The notes below the pieces were generated by a model. That model worked only from the letters and a program-made list of their open reading frames with translations, searched no databases and was not told the DNA's origin. This document shows, in pieces, positions 42,968-51,979 of a stretch of DNA of 64,000 nucleotides. This stretch comes from Halobaculum halobium (GTDB lineage Archaea; Halobacteriota; Halobacteria; Halobacteriales; Haloferacaceae), in contig NZ_CP126158.1 of NCBI RefSeq assembly GCF_030127145.1, positions 124,001 through 188,000 on the forward strand, read 5' to 3'. Position numbers and translations under genes: made by a program. Each line of letters starts with the position of its first letter. The first letter of the stretch is position 1.

Positions 42968-43891
42968 ATGACGATATCCCACGACACCTTCGCCGGCGTC
43001 TACCCGGCGATGACGACGCCGTTCACCGACGGCACCGACGAGGTCGATCACGAACAGCTCGCCGCCGACGCGCGACGACTCGCGGACGCCGGCGTCGACG
43101 GGCTCGTCCCGGTCGGCTCGACCGGCGAGGCCGCGACGCTCACCCACGACGAACACGCCGAGGTCGTCGAGACCGTCGTCGGCGCCGTCGACGTGCCCGT
43201 GATCGCCGGCACCGGCTCGAACTCGACGCGCGAGGCGCTGGACCTGTCCGAGCGCGCGGCCGACGCCGGCGCGGACGCGATCCTGCTCATATCGCCGTAC
43301 TACAACAAGCCCGAGCCGGCGGGCCAGTACGACCACTTCGCGACCATCGCGGACGCGGTCGACGTCCCGCAGGTCGTGTACAACGTTCCGAGCCGGACCG
43401 GCCTCAACCTCGACGTCGACACCGTCGTCGACCTCGCGGCACACGAGAACGTGCAGGGGTACAAGGCCGCCTCCGGCGACGCGAACCAGATCTCGGAGAT
43501 CATCGAGCGCACGCGCGGGGAGGCGTTCGACGTGCTCTCGGGCGACGACGGGATGACGCTCCCGATCATGTCGATGGGCGCGACGGGGACCATCTCGGTC
43601 ACCGCCAACGTCGAGCCCGAACGGACCGCGGAACTGGTCCACGCCGCCCTCGACGGCGACTTCGAGCGCGCACGCGAGATCCACCACGAACTCGGGCCGC
43701 TGACGCGCGCGCTCTTCGGCGAGACGAACCCGATCCCGGTGAAGGAGGCGATGGCGATCCGAGGGTACGGACCGGCGGAACTGCGCCCGCCGCTGACGCG
43801 CGGGAGCGACGAGACGCTGCGCGTGCTGACGGAACTGCTCGCGGAGTTGGAGGGACCAGCAGACGCGGCGTCGCCCGCAGATGGGGCCTGA
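42968..43891 (+). CDS. dapA: 4-hydroxy-tetrahydrodipicolinate synthase
   Basis: A 307-residue class I aldolase condensing aspartate semialdehyde with pyruvate, the first committed step to diaminopimelate and lysine. Motifs: VPVGSTGEAATLTHDEH, the active-site Tyr in VVYNVPSRTGLNL and the Schiff-base Lys near 165 in VQGYKAASGDANQI. YYNKPEPAGQYDHF is also typical. It is the first full gene of the dap operon; dapB starts 2 bases after its stop, so translation is probably coupled. Confidence 0.94.
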   Translation: MTISHDTFAGVYPAMTTPFTDGTDEVDHEQLAADARRLADAGVDGLVPVGSTGEAATLTHDEHAEVVETVVGAVDVPVIAGTGSNSTREALDLSERAADAGADAILLISPYYNKPEPAGQYDHFATIADAVDVPQVVYNVPSRTGLNLDVDTVVDLAAHENVQGYKAASGDANQISEIIERTRGEAFDVLSGDDGMTLPIMSMGATGTISVTANVEPERTAELVHAALDGDFERAREIHHELGPLTRALFGETNPIPVKEAMAIRGYGPAELRPPLTRGSDETLRVLTELLAELEGPADAASPADGA

Positions 43892-43892
43892 G

Positions 43893-44679
43893 ATGGCGGT
43901 CGAGACTGGCGACACCGTCCACATCGCCGTCACCGGCGCCGGCGGGCGAATGGGTCGGGAAGTCATCGAAGCCGCGAGCGACCGCGACGACTGCGAGGTC
44001 GCGCTCGCCGTCAACCGCTCGCCGGTCGATCCCGTTGCCGGCGTCGCGGTCGACGACGCGACCGACCTCCCGACGCTGCTCGCCGACGCGGACCCGGCCG
44101 TCGACGTGCTCGTCGACTTTACCGGCCCCGAATCCAGCGTCGAGTACGTCGCCGCCGCCGCCGATGCCGGCGTCGCCTGCGTCGTCGGCACGACCGGTTT
44201 CGACGACGAGCAGGAGGGCGCACTCGCCGACGCCGTCGAGTCGGTTCCCGTCCTGCGCGCGTCGAACTTCTCGCGCGGCATCGCCGCGCTCCGTCGCGCC
44301 GTTCGCGAGGCGGCGGCGGCGCTGCCCGGCTACGACGTGGAGGTCACCGAGACCCATCACAACGGGAAGGTCGACGCGCCCAGCGGCACGGCGCTCACAC
44401 TGCTCGACGACATCGAGGACGCGCGGCCTGACCTGGACAAGCGCGTCCACGGCCGGGAGGGCGACGCCCCGCGGACGGACGGCGAGATCGGCGTTCACGC
44501 CCGCCGAGGGCGACATCGCCGGCGAGCACGAGGTGCTCATGGCCGGCGACGAGAACGTGCTCGAACTGACCCACCGCGCCGGCTCCCGGCGCGTCTTCGC
44601 CGCCGGCGCGCTCGACGCCGCCGCGTGGCTGACCGACCGCGACGCCGGCGAATACGACTTCACGGAGGTACTCGACTGA
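43893..44679 (+). pseudogene. dapB: 4-hydroxy-tetrahydrodipicolinate reductase, frameshifted near 44508
   Basis: The first frame gives VHIAVTGAGGRMGREVIEA (the NAD(P) Rossmann start), FTGPESSVEYVAAA, VVGTTGFDDEQEGAL, and the catalytic TETHHNGKVDAPSGTA. After GEIGVHARRG the frame turns Arg-rich. The next frame continues DIAGEHEVLMAGDENVLEL and AAGALDAAAWL to the stop at 44679. The shift is +1 (or -2) at the GGG of 44508-44510. The protein would be about 262 residues, normal for DapB. The enzyme is needed for lysine in this operon, so a sequencing indel is likely. Confidence 0.87.
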
Positions 44680-44681
44680 CC

Positions 44682-45521
44682 ATGACACTGGAATCCGACA
44701 TCGACGACCTGTGGCACCGCTACGACGACGGACTCACCGCTGCCGACGCCGACGCCGCCGTCCGGCGAACGCTCGACGAGTTCCTCGACGCGCTGGAGGC
44801 CGGCGATGTCCGCGCCGCGCGCAAGACCGGCGACGGCGTCGACTCGTGGGAGGCAACCGAGTGGGTCAAGCGGGGCGTCCTGCTCAACTTCGGCCTGCGC
44901 GAGACCGAGCGCCGCGAGTACGGCGGCGTCGGCTACTACGACGTGCTCCCGCTGCGCGAGACCGACGACCTCGAAGCCAGGGGCGCGCGCAACACCCCCG
45001 ACGGAACCGTGCTCCGACGAGGCGCCCACCTCGGCGACGACACGATCATGATGAGCCCGTCGTTCGTCAACATCGCCGCGTACGTCGGCGACGGCACCCT
45101 TGTCGACTCCTGTGACACCGTCGGCTCGTGCGCCCAACTCGGGGAGGACGTGAAGCTCGGCGCGAACACGCTGATCGGCGGCGTGTTAGAGCCGGTCGAG
45201 GACGCGCCGGTGATAATCGAGGACGGCGTCTCCCTCGGCGCGGGCTGTCGGGTCACCTCCGGGTTCCGCGTCGGCGAGAACTCGATCGTCGGCGAGAACA
45301 CGCTGCTCACCCCCAGGATCCCGGTGTACGACCTCGTCGAGGAGGAGGTCGTCTACGGCCACCTCCCCGAGAACCGCCGGGCGTTCACCCGGTTCGTCGA
45401 GTCGAGCGTCAGCGACCACGACCTGTTCGAGGGCGGCGCGTACAAGCCCGCGGTCGTCGCCACCGACGTGGAGACGGAGACGCTGGAGGCGACTCGGCGC
45501 GAGGACGCCCTCCGCGAATGA
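44682..45521 (+). CDS. dapD: Tetrahydrodipicolinate N-succinyltransferase
   Basis: A 279-residue left-handed beta-helix acyltransferase using succinyl-CoA. The N-terminal helical part is LWHRYDDGLTAADADAAVRR; hexapeptide repeats run from about residue 110 (LRRGAHLGDDTIMMSPSFVN, VGDGTLVDSCDTVGSCAQLG, GEDVKLGANTLIGGVLEP). PAPVIIEDG-type and GSRVTEG-like regions follow. It fixes the pathway as the succinylase branch. It starts 2 bases after dapB and overlaps lysA by four bases. Confidence 0.92.
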   Translation: MTLESDIDDLWHRYDDGLTAADADAAVRRTLDEFLDALEAGDVRAARKTGDGVDSWEATEWVKRGVLLNFGLRETERREYGGVGYYDVLPLRETDDLEARGARNTPDGTVLRRGAHLGDDTIMMSPSFVNIAAYVGDGTLVDSCDTVGSCAQLGEDVKLGANTLIGGVLEPVEDAPVIIEDGVSLGAGCRVTSGFRVGENSIVGENTLLTPRIPVYDLVEEEVVYGHLPENRRAFTRFVESSVSDHDLFEGGAYKPAVVATDVETETLEATRREDALRE

Positions 45522-46828
45522 GCGCCGAGCAGTCCGTCGGGGGTGGAAACCCACTCGTCCGCCGGCTCGCGGACTGGGACGCCGACCGCCTGCGCGACCT
45601 GGCGGCCGAGCACGGCACGCCGCTGTACGTCACCGACCTCGACCGGGTCGCCGAGAACTGCGCGCGCCTGCGCGACGCGTTTTCGGGCGCGGACGTGAAG
45701 TACGCGGTGAAGGCACACACCGGTCGAGCCGTCCTCGAAACGGTCCACGAGGCCGGCCTCGACGCCGAGTGTGCTTCCGCCGGCGAGGTCCGCCGCGCGC
45801 TCGACGCCGGATTCCCCGGCGAGCGCGTCGACTACACCGCCGTCAACCCGCCCGCATGCGACCTCGACAGCGTGGTCGAGTGGTGGGGCGACCACCCCGA
45901 TCCCACGATCACCGTCGGCGCGCGCGACACGCTGGATCGCCTCGCCGAGCGCGGCTACGACGGCCGCGTCTGCGTCCGGGTCAACCCGGGCGTCGGCGCG
46001 GGCCACCACGAGAAGGTCAGGACGGGCGCGGCGCCGAAGTTCGGCGTCCCGTACGACCGCGCGGCCGAGGTCGTCGCCGACGCCCGCGACCGGTTCGACG
46101 TGGTCGGGATCCACGCCCACGCGGGGTCGGGTATCCACGCCGAGGAGGACCTCGCTGCCCACCGCGACCTCGTCGCACGCATGGGCGAGTTGGCGCGCGA
46201 GATCGGATCCGCCGGGGACGAAGGCGGCGACGGCGCACTGGAGTTCGTCAACGTGGGCGGCGGCTTCGGCGTCCCGTACCGGGAGGACGACCCCGCACTC
46301 GACCTCGACGCCGTCGCCGACGCGACCAGGGAGGCCCTGGGCGACGTTGCCGCGACGCTCGCGGTCGAACCCGGCCGCTACGTCGTCGCCGACGCGGGCG
46401 TCCTCCTGACCCGGGTGAACACCGTGAAGCCGACGCCCGAGACGACGGTCGCCGGCGTCGACGCCGGGATGACGGATCTGCTTCGCCCGGCGATGTACGA
46501 CGCGTACCACGCGATCCGGACACTCGACGTCGACGAGGCCGACGCGGAGGGGACTCCCGAGGACTGCGCCCGCGACACCGGACCGGTCACCGTCGCCGGG
46601 CCCATCTGCGAGACCGGCGACACCTTCTGCGACGCTCGCGAGCTGCCGATCCCCGAGCGGGACGACCTGCTCGCCGTCGGCAACGCGGGCGCCTACGGCT
46701 ACGAGATGGCCTCGACGTACAACTCCCGGTCGCGCCCCGCGGAGGTGAGCCTCGCGGGCGACCCGCTGCGCGAGCGCGAGACGCTCGCGGGAGTTACCCG
46801 GTTGGAGCGGCGAGGGGAACGCGAATGA
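45518..46828 (+). CDS. lysA: Diaminopimelate decarboxylase
   Basis: A 436-residue fold-III PLP decarboxylase for the last step to lysine. The PLP lysine lies in VKYAVKAHTGRAVLE (near residue 59), and the phosphate/glycine loop is NVGGGFGVPY. The substrate-binding and dimer-partner region is GPICETGDTFCDARELP, with the catalytic-type Cys. The C-terminal NAGAYGYEMASTYNSRSRP is diagnostic. ATGA overlap with dapD and another with dapF show strong translational coupling. Confidence 0.94.
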   Translation: MSAEQSVGGGNPLVRRLADWDADRLRDLAAEHGTPLYVTDLDRVAENCARLRDAFSGADVKYAVKAHTGRAVLETVHEAGLDAECASAGEVRRALDAGFPGERVDYTAVNPPACDLDSVVEWWGDHPDPTITVGARDTLDRLAERGYDGRVCVRVNPGVGAGHHEKVRTGAAPKFGVPYDRAAEVVADARDRFDVVGIHAHAGSGIHAEEDLAAHRDLVARMGELAREIGSAGDEGGDGALEFVNVGGGFGVPYREDDPALDLDAVADATREALGDVAATLAVEPGRYVVADAGVLLTRVNTVKPTPETTVAGVDAGMTDLLRPAMYDAYHAIRTLDVDEADAEGTPEDCARDTGPVTVAGPICETGDTFCDARELPIPERDDLLAVGNAGAYGYEMASTYNSRSRPAEVSLAGDPLRERETLAGVTRLERRGERE

Positions 46829-47817
46829 CCGAGCCATCGGAGCAGCGCGCGTCCGCCGAGTCGCGGACGGTTCCGGCGGTGAAGTACCACGGCACGGGCA
46901 ACGACTTCCTGGTGGTCGACGCCGCGGACGCCGCCGGAACGGTCCCGGACCGCGGCGCGTTCGCGGTCCACCACTGCGACCGCGAGACCGGCGTCGAGGG
47001 CGCCGACCGAACCGGCGCCGACGGCGTCCTGTTCATGGGGATCGACGGGACCACCGTCGACGGCGACGGTCCCGTCACGGCCACCATGACGCTCGTCCAG
47101 CCGGACGCCTCCATCGCCGAGATGTGCGGTAACGGCGCGCGCTGTGCGGCCGCGTGGGTGCGCGAACGAACCGGCGCGAACGTGGTCGACCTGGAGACGC
47201 CCGCCGGAACCCGCCGGGCGGTCGTCCGCGACGGCGACGGGAACGGCGGAACTGACGGCGGCGCCGGCGGCGACGGACCCGACGAGGTCACCGTCGAGGT
47301 GGAGATGGGTCGCCCGTCGTTCGCCCCGGAGGACGTGCCGCTTGCGGCCGACCGGGACGCCCCGCTCGTCGAGGAGGACGTGGAGGGCCTCACCGTCACC
47401 GCCGTCGACACCGGCGTTCCGCACGCGGTCGCGTTCGTCGACGGCGACGCCGGCGGGGTGGACGCCGTGGATCTGGAGTCGGTCGCGCCGCCCGTCCGCC
47501 ACGCCGAGGCGTTCCCGGATGGAGCGAACGTCACCCTCGCGACCCATACCGGCGACGGAACGGTCGACCAGCGCACATACGAGCGCGGCGTCGAGGGCGA
47601 GACGCTCGCGTGCGGGACCGGTGCGGTCGCCGTGGGCGCGGTCGCGCGCCGTCTCGGCGTGACCGACCGAACCGCGCTCGCCGTGTCGCCGCCGGGCGGC
47701 ACGCTTCAGATCACGGTCCCCGACGACGCGCCGGCGACGCTCACCGGTCCGGCTGCACGGGAGTTCGAGATCGAGCTCGCGGTGCCGGAGGCGGCCGCCG
47801 GGGAGAGTGCCGAATGA
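46825..47817 (+). CDS. dapF: Diaminopimelate epimerase
   Basis: A 330-residue two-domain racemase that converts LL- to meso-diaminopimelate without a cofactor. The two catalytic cysteines lie in IAEMCGNGARCAAAWV and GETLACGTGAVAVGAV. YHGTGNDFLVVDAAD is the N-terminal signature. It is longer than bacterial DapF (about 275) because of an acidic/Gly insertion near 130-150 (DGNGGTDGGAGGDGPDE). It overlaps lysA and dapE by four bases each. Confidence 0.94.
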   Translation: MTEPSEQRASAESRTVPAVKYHGTGNDFLVVDAADAAGTVPDRGAFAVHHCDRETGVEGADRTGADGVLFMGIDGTTVDGDGPVTATMTLVQPDASIAEMCGNGARCAAAWVRERTGANVVDLETPAGTRRAVVRDGDGNGGTDGGAGGDGPDEVTVEVEMGRPSFAPEDVPLAADRDAPLVEEDVEGLTVTAVDTGVPHAVAFVDGDAGGVDAVDLESVAPPVRHAEAFPDGANVTLATHTGDGTVDQRTYERGVEGETLACGTGAVAVGAVARRLGVTDRTALAVSPPGGTLQITVPDDAPATLTGPAAREFEIELAVPEAAAGESAE

Positions 47818-49001
47818 GCGACGGCACCGCGGCGTCGCCGGCGGCCGACTTCGACCCGGTCGACTTCCTCGCCGATGCCGTTCAGATAGAATCCCACGAG
47901 TCGCCCGACGCGATGCGAGAGTACCTCCTCGAGACGCTCTCGGATCACGGCGCGGAGCCGTGGGTCGACAACGCCGGCAACGTCCGCGCGACGCGGTGCG
48001 CGGCGGATGCAAGTGCCGCGGCGCAGGGGCCGCACCTCGTGTGCAACACCCACATCGACACCGTGCCCCCGCACGTTGACTGCCGACGGGACACCGACGA
48101 CGAGGGCAACGAGGTGGTTCGCGGCCGCGGCGCCTGCGACGCGAAGGGACCGCTCGCGGCGCTGCTCGCCGGGTTCTTGGCGGTGGAGCCGACGCGGGGA
48201 CGAGTCACGCTCGCGGTCACGTCCGACGAGGAGACGCTGTCGACTGGCGCGGACGCGTTGGTACGGGGTCGCGAGGACGACCACCCGGACGGCCCGGTCG
48301 CCCCCGTCGACGGCGACCTGTTCATCGTCGGCGAACCGACCGACTGCGACGTCTGCGTGGCTGCGCGGGGCCGGTTCGAGGGGACGCTGACGCTCACCGG
48401 GTCGGCGGCCCACGCGGCCGAACCGGACTCGGGCGTCAACGCTGTCGCAGCGCTGGAGCCCGCGCTCGCGGCGATTCGTCGGTTCGACGACGGCGCCGAG
48501 GCGCACCCGATGCTCGGGGAGCCGACGCTCGTCGCGACCGGCGCGACCGGCGGGGAGGCGACCAATCAGGTGCCCGCGTCGGCGACGATCACACTCGACC
48601 GCCGCTCGGTGCCGCCGGAGACCGCCGAGGGATTTCGCGCGTCGCTGGAGGCGGCCGTCCGCGAGGCCGTCGCCGACGACGTTGGCGTCGCGTTCGACCT
48701 CACGGCGCGCCCGACGCCGTTCCTGGAGGCGTTCGACACCGATCCCGACCACCCGCTGGTCGCGGCCGTCTCCGGGGCGGCGAGCGCGGTCGGCGGCACC
48801 GCCGACGGTGAGGTGCGTCCGTTCGGCGCGGCGACGGAGGCGTCGTACTTCTCGCCCGCGCCGACGGTCGTATTCGGACCGGGACACTTGGCGGACGAGG
48901 CCGGCGCGGTCGCCCACAGCGAGCGCGAGTACGTCCGCGTCGACCGCGTCCGCGACGCCGCCGGGACCGCGCGCCGCGCGCTCGACGAGCTGCTCGGGTA
49001 A
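47814..49001 (+). CDS. dapE: Succinyl-diaminopimelate desuccinylase (M20 peptidase family)
   Basis: A 395-residue zinc amidohydrolase. Metal ligands: His in CNTHIDTVPPH, Asp in GRGACDAKGPLAALL, the catalytic Glu-Glu in VTSDEETLSTG, and Glu/Asp in IVGEPTDCD. A small lid domain (residues about 190-300) has GSAAHAAEPDSGVNAV. It removes succinate from the DapD/DapC product. No dapC is in the operon; an ArgD-type aminotransferase elsewhere must supply that step. ArgE/LysK specificity is the main alternative, but the operon favours DapE. Confidence 0.9.
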   Translation: MSDGTAASPAADFDPVDFLADAVQIESHESPDAMREYLLETLSDHGAEPWVDNAGNVRATRCAADASAAAQGPHLVCNTHIDTVPPHVDCRRDTDDEGNEVVRGRGACDAKGPLAALLAGFLAVEPTRGRVTLAVTSDEETLSTGADALVRGREDDHPDGPVAPVDGDLFIVGEPTDCDVCVAARGRFEGTLTLTGSAAHAAEPDSGVNAVAALEPALAAIRRFDDGAEAHPMLGEPTLVATGATGGEATNQVPASATITLDRRSVPPETAEGFRASLEAAVREAVADDVGVAFDLTARPTPFLEAFDTDPDHPLVAAVSGAASAVGGTADGEVRPFGAATEASYFSPAPTVVFGPGHLADEAGAVAHSEREYVRVDRVRDAAGTARRALDELLG

Positions 49002-49044
49002 ATCGACCGCCGTCGCTTTGGTCGCCCGGACGGTAGCACGAGCC

Positions 49045-49785
49045 ATGTGTACGTTGACGCTGGCCTGGCAGGTGTTCGACGAGGCGCCGGTCGTCGTGGC
49101 GGCCAACCGCGACGAGTCGTACGGCAGGCCCTCGGAGCCGCCGGCCGACCGCGGGGACGGAGTCATCGCGCCGCGAGACGCGAAGGCGGGCGGGACGTGG
49201 ATGGGCGTCACCCACGCCGGCCTGTTCGTCGGGATCACCAACCGCTGGGTCGACGGACTCCCCGGAGCGCGCTCGCGGGGATTGCTCGTCGATGACTGCC
49301 TTCGCGCTGAGTCGGCCGAGGACGCCGCACGGTACGTTGAGGAGTCGTGTCGCGAACACGGGTACGACGGCTTCAACCTCGTGCTCGCGGACGCGGGAGC
49401 GGCGGTCCTGCTGGAGTGGGACGGGTACCTGACGGTGACCGAGTTCCGCCCCGGGGTCCACGTCGTCGGTAACACCGGATACGACGGTCACTACTTCGAA
49501 CCGGTCGCACGGCCGGAAGCGGGCCCCGCGGAGGCGCAGAACGCGACGCGACTCCGCGCCGAACTGGCTCCCGAACGAGACGAGTCGGCCGACGCGTGGC
49601 TCGATCGAGCCGGGAGGGCGCTCGGCACCCACGAGTTCGGCGCGTGCGTCCACGACGAGACGCGCGGGTTCGGCACGGTGTCCTCGACGCTCATCCGCGT
49701 GGGGGTCGACGGATCGCTTCGCTACGACCACGCGGACGGCCCGCCCTGCGAGGCCGCGTTCGAATCGGTGGAGATGTGGGGATGA
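49045..49785 (+). CDS. NRDE/TANGO2-family protein
   Basis: A 246-residue protein with the family start MCTLTLAWQVFDEAPVVVAA, where Cys2 would be exposed after Met removal in an Ntn-hydrolase-like fold, then NRDESYGRPSEPP, the motif that names the family. AGGTWMGVTHAGLFVGITNR is also conserved. Eukaryotic TANGO2 is linked to lipid and acyl-CoA handling; the archaeal role is unknown. It starts 43 bases after dapE and could be read through. Confidence 0.88.
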   Translation: MCTLTLAWQVFDEAPVVVAANRDESYGRPSEPPADRGDGVIAPRDAKAGGTWMGVTHAGLFVGITNRWVDGLPGARSRGLLVDDCLRAESAEDAARYVEESCREHGYDGFNLVLADAGAAVLLEWDGYLTVTEFRPGVHVVGNTGYDGHYFEPVARPEAGPAEAQNATRLRAELAPERDESADAWLDRAGRALGTHEFGACVHDETRGFGTVSSTLIRVGVDGSLRYDHADGPPCEAAFESVEMWG

Positions 49786-49888
49786 GTCCGATCCACGGGC
49801 CGCGATGCAGCGGGCGGCCGACCGCCTCGGTCCGGCTGGCCGAAATAAAAGGGAAAGGGTAAACGGGGGCGCGGTCGTTAGGGCGTGT

Positions 49889-50242
49889 ATGAGCGCCTCC
49901 GAAGCCGAAGCGAGCCTCGCCGAGGACGAGCTCGCCGGCCTCGAACTCGTCCGCGAGACCGGCGGCATCCACCAGTCCGACTTCTGGAAGGAGCTGGACG
50001 TCTCCTCGCGCAAGGGGAGTCGCATCGCAGAGAAACTGGAGGGCCTCGGGCTGATCGAACGCGAGGACGCCGTCTACAACGGGCACAACACGTACTTTTT
50101 GGCACCGACGGCGAAGGACCTGAACTTCTCGTTGTTGATGGCCGGTGACATGCTCTCGCCGTTCATCGGCGAGGAGGAGATCGATCCCAACTCCGACGCG
50201 TTCACGCAGTGGCTCATGAACCTCGCGTACGAGGAGTACTGA
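49889..50242 (+). CDS. Winged-helix transcriptional regulator (MarR-like)
   Basis: A 117-residue DNA-binding protein. The helix-turn-helix is GGIHQSDFWKELDVSSRKGS and RIAEKLEGLGLIEREDAVYN, followed by a beta-wing (GHNTYFLAPTAKDLNF). The C-terminal IGEEEIDPNSDAFTQWLMNL forms a helical tail likely used for dimerisation. An A-rich stretch before the start may hold the promoter. The regulon is unknown; the purB and purNH divergent promoters lie about 1.5 kb away. Confidence 0.82.
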   Translation: MSASEAEASLAEDELAGLELVRETGGIHQSDFWKELDVSSRKGSRIAEKLEGLGLIEREDAVYNGHNTYFLAPTAKDLNFSLLMAGDMLSPFIGEEEIDPNSDAFTQWLMNLAYEEY

Positions 50243-50400
50243 ACTCGCGTCTTCGCGGAACCGTCCGTCCTTCACCTCGACCCGCTCGGCCGTCTGCTAG
50301 TGGTGGCGCAGTCGACCAGTGACCGCGGGCGGGGACTGGGCGTCGCGACGGACTCCCAGCCACCGCGCGGGGAAACGGGCGGACCCGGTCCGCTGACGGC

Positions 50401-51801
50401 TCAGTCGTCGGCGAAGTCGTCCAGTTCGTCGACCAAGTCGCCGCCGTAGCCGACGTAGCCGGCGGGAGTCAACGCGTGGAGTTCCGCGCGAACGTCCTCG
50501 TCCACGTCGAGGTCGTCGAACAGGCCGCGGAAGTCCTCGATCGTGACACGCCTGCCCCGCGTGAGCTCTTTCACCCGCTCGTAGGCGGCGGTGTCGCCCT
50601 CGCGTCGGAGGATCGTCTGGACCGCCTCACCGATCACCTCGGGCGTCGCCTCCAGTTCCTCGCGCATCACCTGCTCGTTCGGAACGACCGTCGAGAGCCC
50701 CGCGGCCGTCTTCGAGTAGCCGATGAGGCAGTGAGCGAGCGCGGCGCCCATGTTGCGCTTGACCGTCGAGTCCGACAGGTCCCGCTGGAGCCGCGAGGTG
50801 GTGACGTAGTCCGCGAGGAAGGTGAGATCCGAGTTCGCCTTCGAGAGGTTCCCCTCGCTGTTCTCGAAGTCGATGGGGTTGACCTTGTGCGGCATCGTCG
50901 AGGACCCGGTCTCGCCCGCGGCGGCCTCCTGCCCGAGGTAGCCGTCGGAGACGTACAGCCACACGTCCAGATCCAAGTCGAGCAGGACGTCGTTCACCCT
51001 CCGAAGCGCGTCGAACAGCGTGGCGAGGTCGTCACAGGGATTCACCTGCGTCGCGAGCGGCGTGTGCTCCAGTCCGAGCGACTCGACGAACTCCCGCGAG
51101 AACGCCCGCCAGTCCACGTCCGGGTAGGCCGCGCGGTGGGCAGCGTAGGTGCCGGAGGCGCCGGCGAGCTTCCCCGACAGGGAATCGGCGGCGTCGGTGA
51201 CGCGCCCGAGCGTCGTGGCGAGGCGAGCGGCGTACACCGCCAGCTCCTTCCCCCACGTCGTCGGCGTCGCGGGCTGGCCGTGCGTCCGCGCGAGCATCGG
51301 CACGTCGCGGTGTTCGCGAGCCTCCTCGGCGAGCGTGTCGCGGAGGTCGCGCAGCTCCGGGACGAGGACGGCGTCGATCGCGGGCTTGACCAGCAGCCGG
51401 TGAGCGAGGTTGTTCACATCCTCGCTGGTGAGCCCGAAGTGGATCCACGGGTGGAGGCGCTCGGGCGTCTCGGTACGCAGGAAGTACTCGACGGCCTTCA
51501 CGTCGTGGTTTGTCGCGCTGTACCCCTCGGCGCCCTCCGTCTCCAGGCGCTTGACGAGCCGGGCGTCCTCGGCGTCGAACTCGTCGACGACGGCGCGCAG
51601 ATCGGCCCGCTCGTCGTTCGAGAGGTCGACGTCGATGGCGGGCTCGTCGGCCAGCGCGAGCAGGTATTCGACCTCGACTTCGACGCGAGCAGCGATCAGG
51701 CCGGCCTCGCTCGCGTACGGCACCAGCGGCGCCGTCCGACCGGCGTATCGCCCGTCCAGCGGCGAGACGGCTGCGAGGGGGTCCTCGCGGGGGATGTCCA
51801 T
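50401..51801 (-). CDS. purB: Adenylosuccinate lyase
   Basis: A 466-residue fumarase-superfamily lyase acting twice in purine synthesis (SAICAR and adenylosuccinate). The signature GSSTMPHKVNPIDFENSEG contains the catalytic Ser loop, and FGLTSEDVNN and ARTHGQPATPTTWGKEL are the other two conserved clusters. The start ATG opens MDIPREDPLAAVSPLDGRYA, which resembles the E. coli-type PurB N-terminus. It is divergent from purNH with 178 bases between the starts, so both purine genes may share a control region. Confidence 0.94.
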   Translation of the reverse strand: MDIPREDPLAAVSPLDGRYAGRTAPLVPYASEAGLIAARVEVEVEYLLALADEPAIDVDLSNDERADLRAVVDEFDAEDARLVKRLETEGAEGYSATNHDVKAVEYFLRTETPERLHPWIHFGLTSEDVNNLAHRLLVKPAIDAVLVPELRDLRDTLAEEAREHRDVPMLARTHGQPATPTTWGKELAVYAARLATTLGRVTDAADSLSGKLAGASGTYAAHRAAYPDVDWRAFSREFVESLGLEHTPLATQVNPCDDLATLFDALRRVNDVLLDLDLDVWLYVSDGYLGQEAAAGETGSSTMPHKVNPIDFENSEGNLSKANSDLTFLADYVTTSRLQRDLSDSTVKRNMGAALAHCLIGYSKTAAGLSTVVPNEQVMREELEATPEVIGEAVQTILRREGDTAAYERVKELTRGRRVTIEDFRGLFDDLDVDEDVRAELHALTPAGYVGYGGDLVDELDDFADD

Positions 51802-51979
51802 GTCCGGCGCTGCTGTCGCGGACGGCAAAGCGGTTTCGGTCGACAACCGTTCGGAACACCACGAGCGTGCATACGACGGCGCGATAGTCCCGTCGACCGC
51901 GCGGTTTCGATCCGGAATCGTGCATATTGTCGGCCCGCAGACCGCAACGCTCTTTCCGACGGCGCGGGAGCCTTCGCGC

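Noticed and set aside
43881-45521. One 546-codon dapB-dapD fusion
   Set aside because: The frame is continuous only because of the dapB indel. The middle is Arg-rich out-of-frame sequence, and dapB finishes normally in the next frame before dapD starts.
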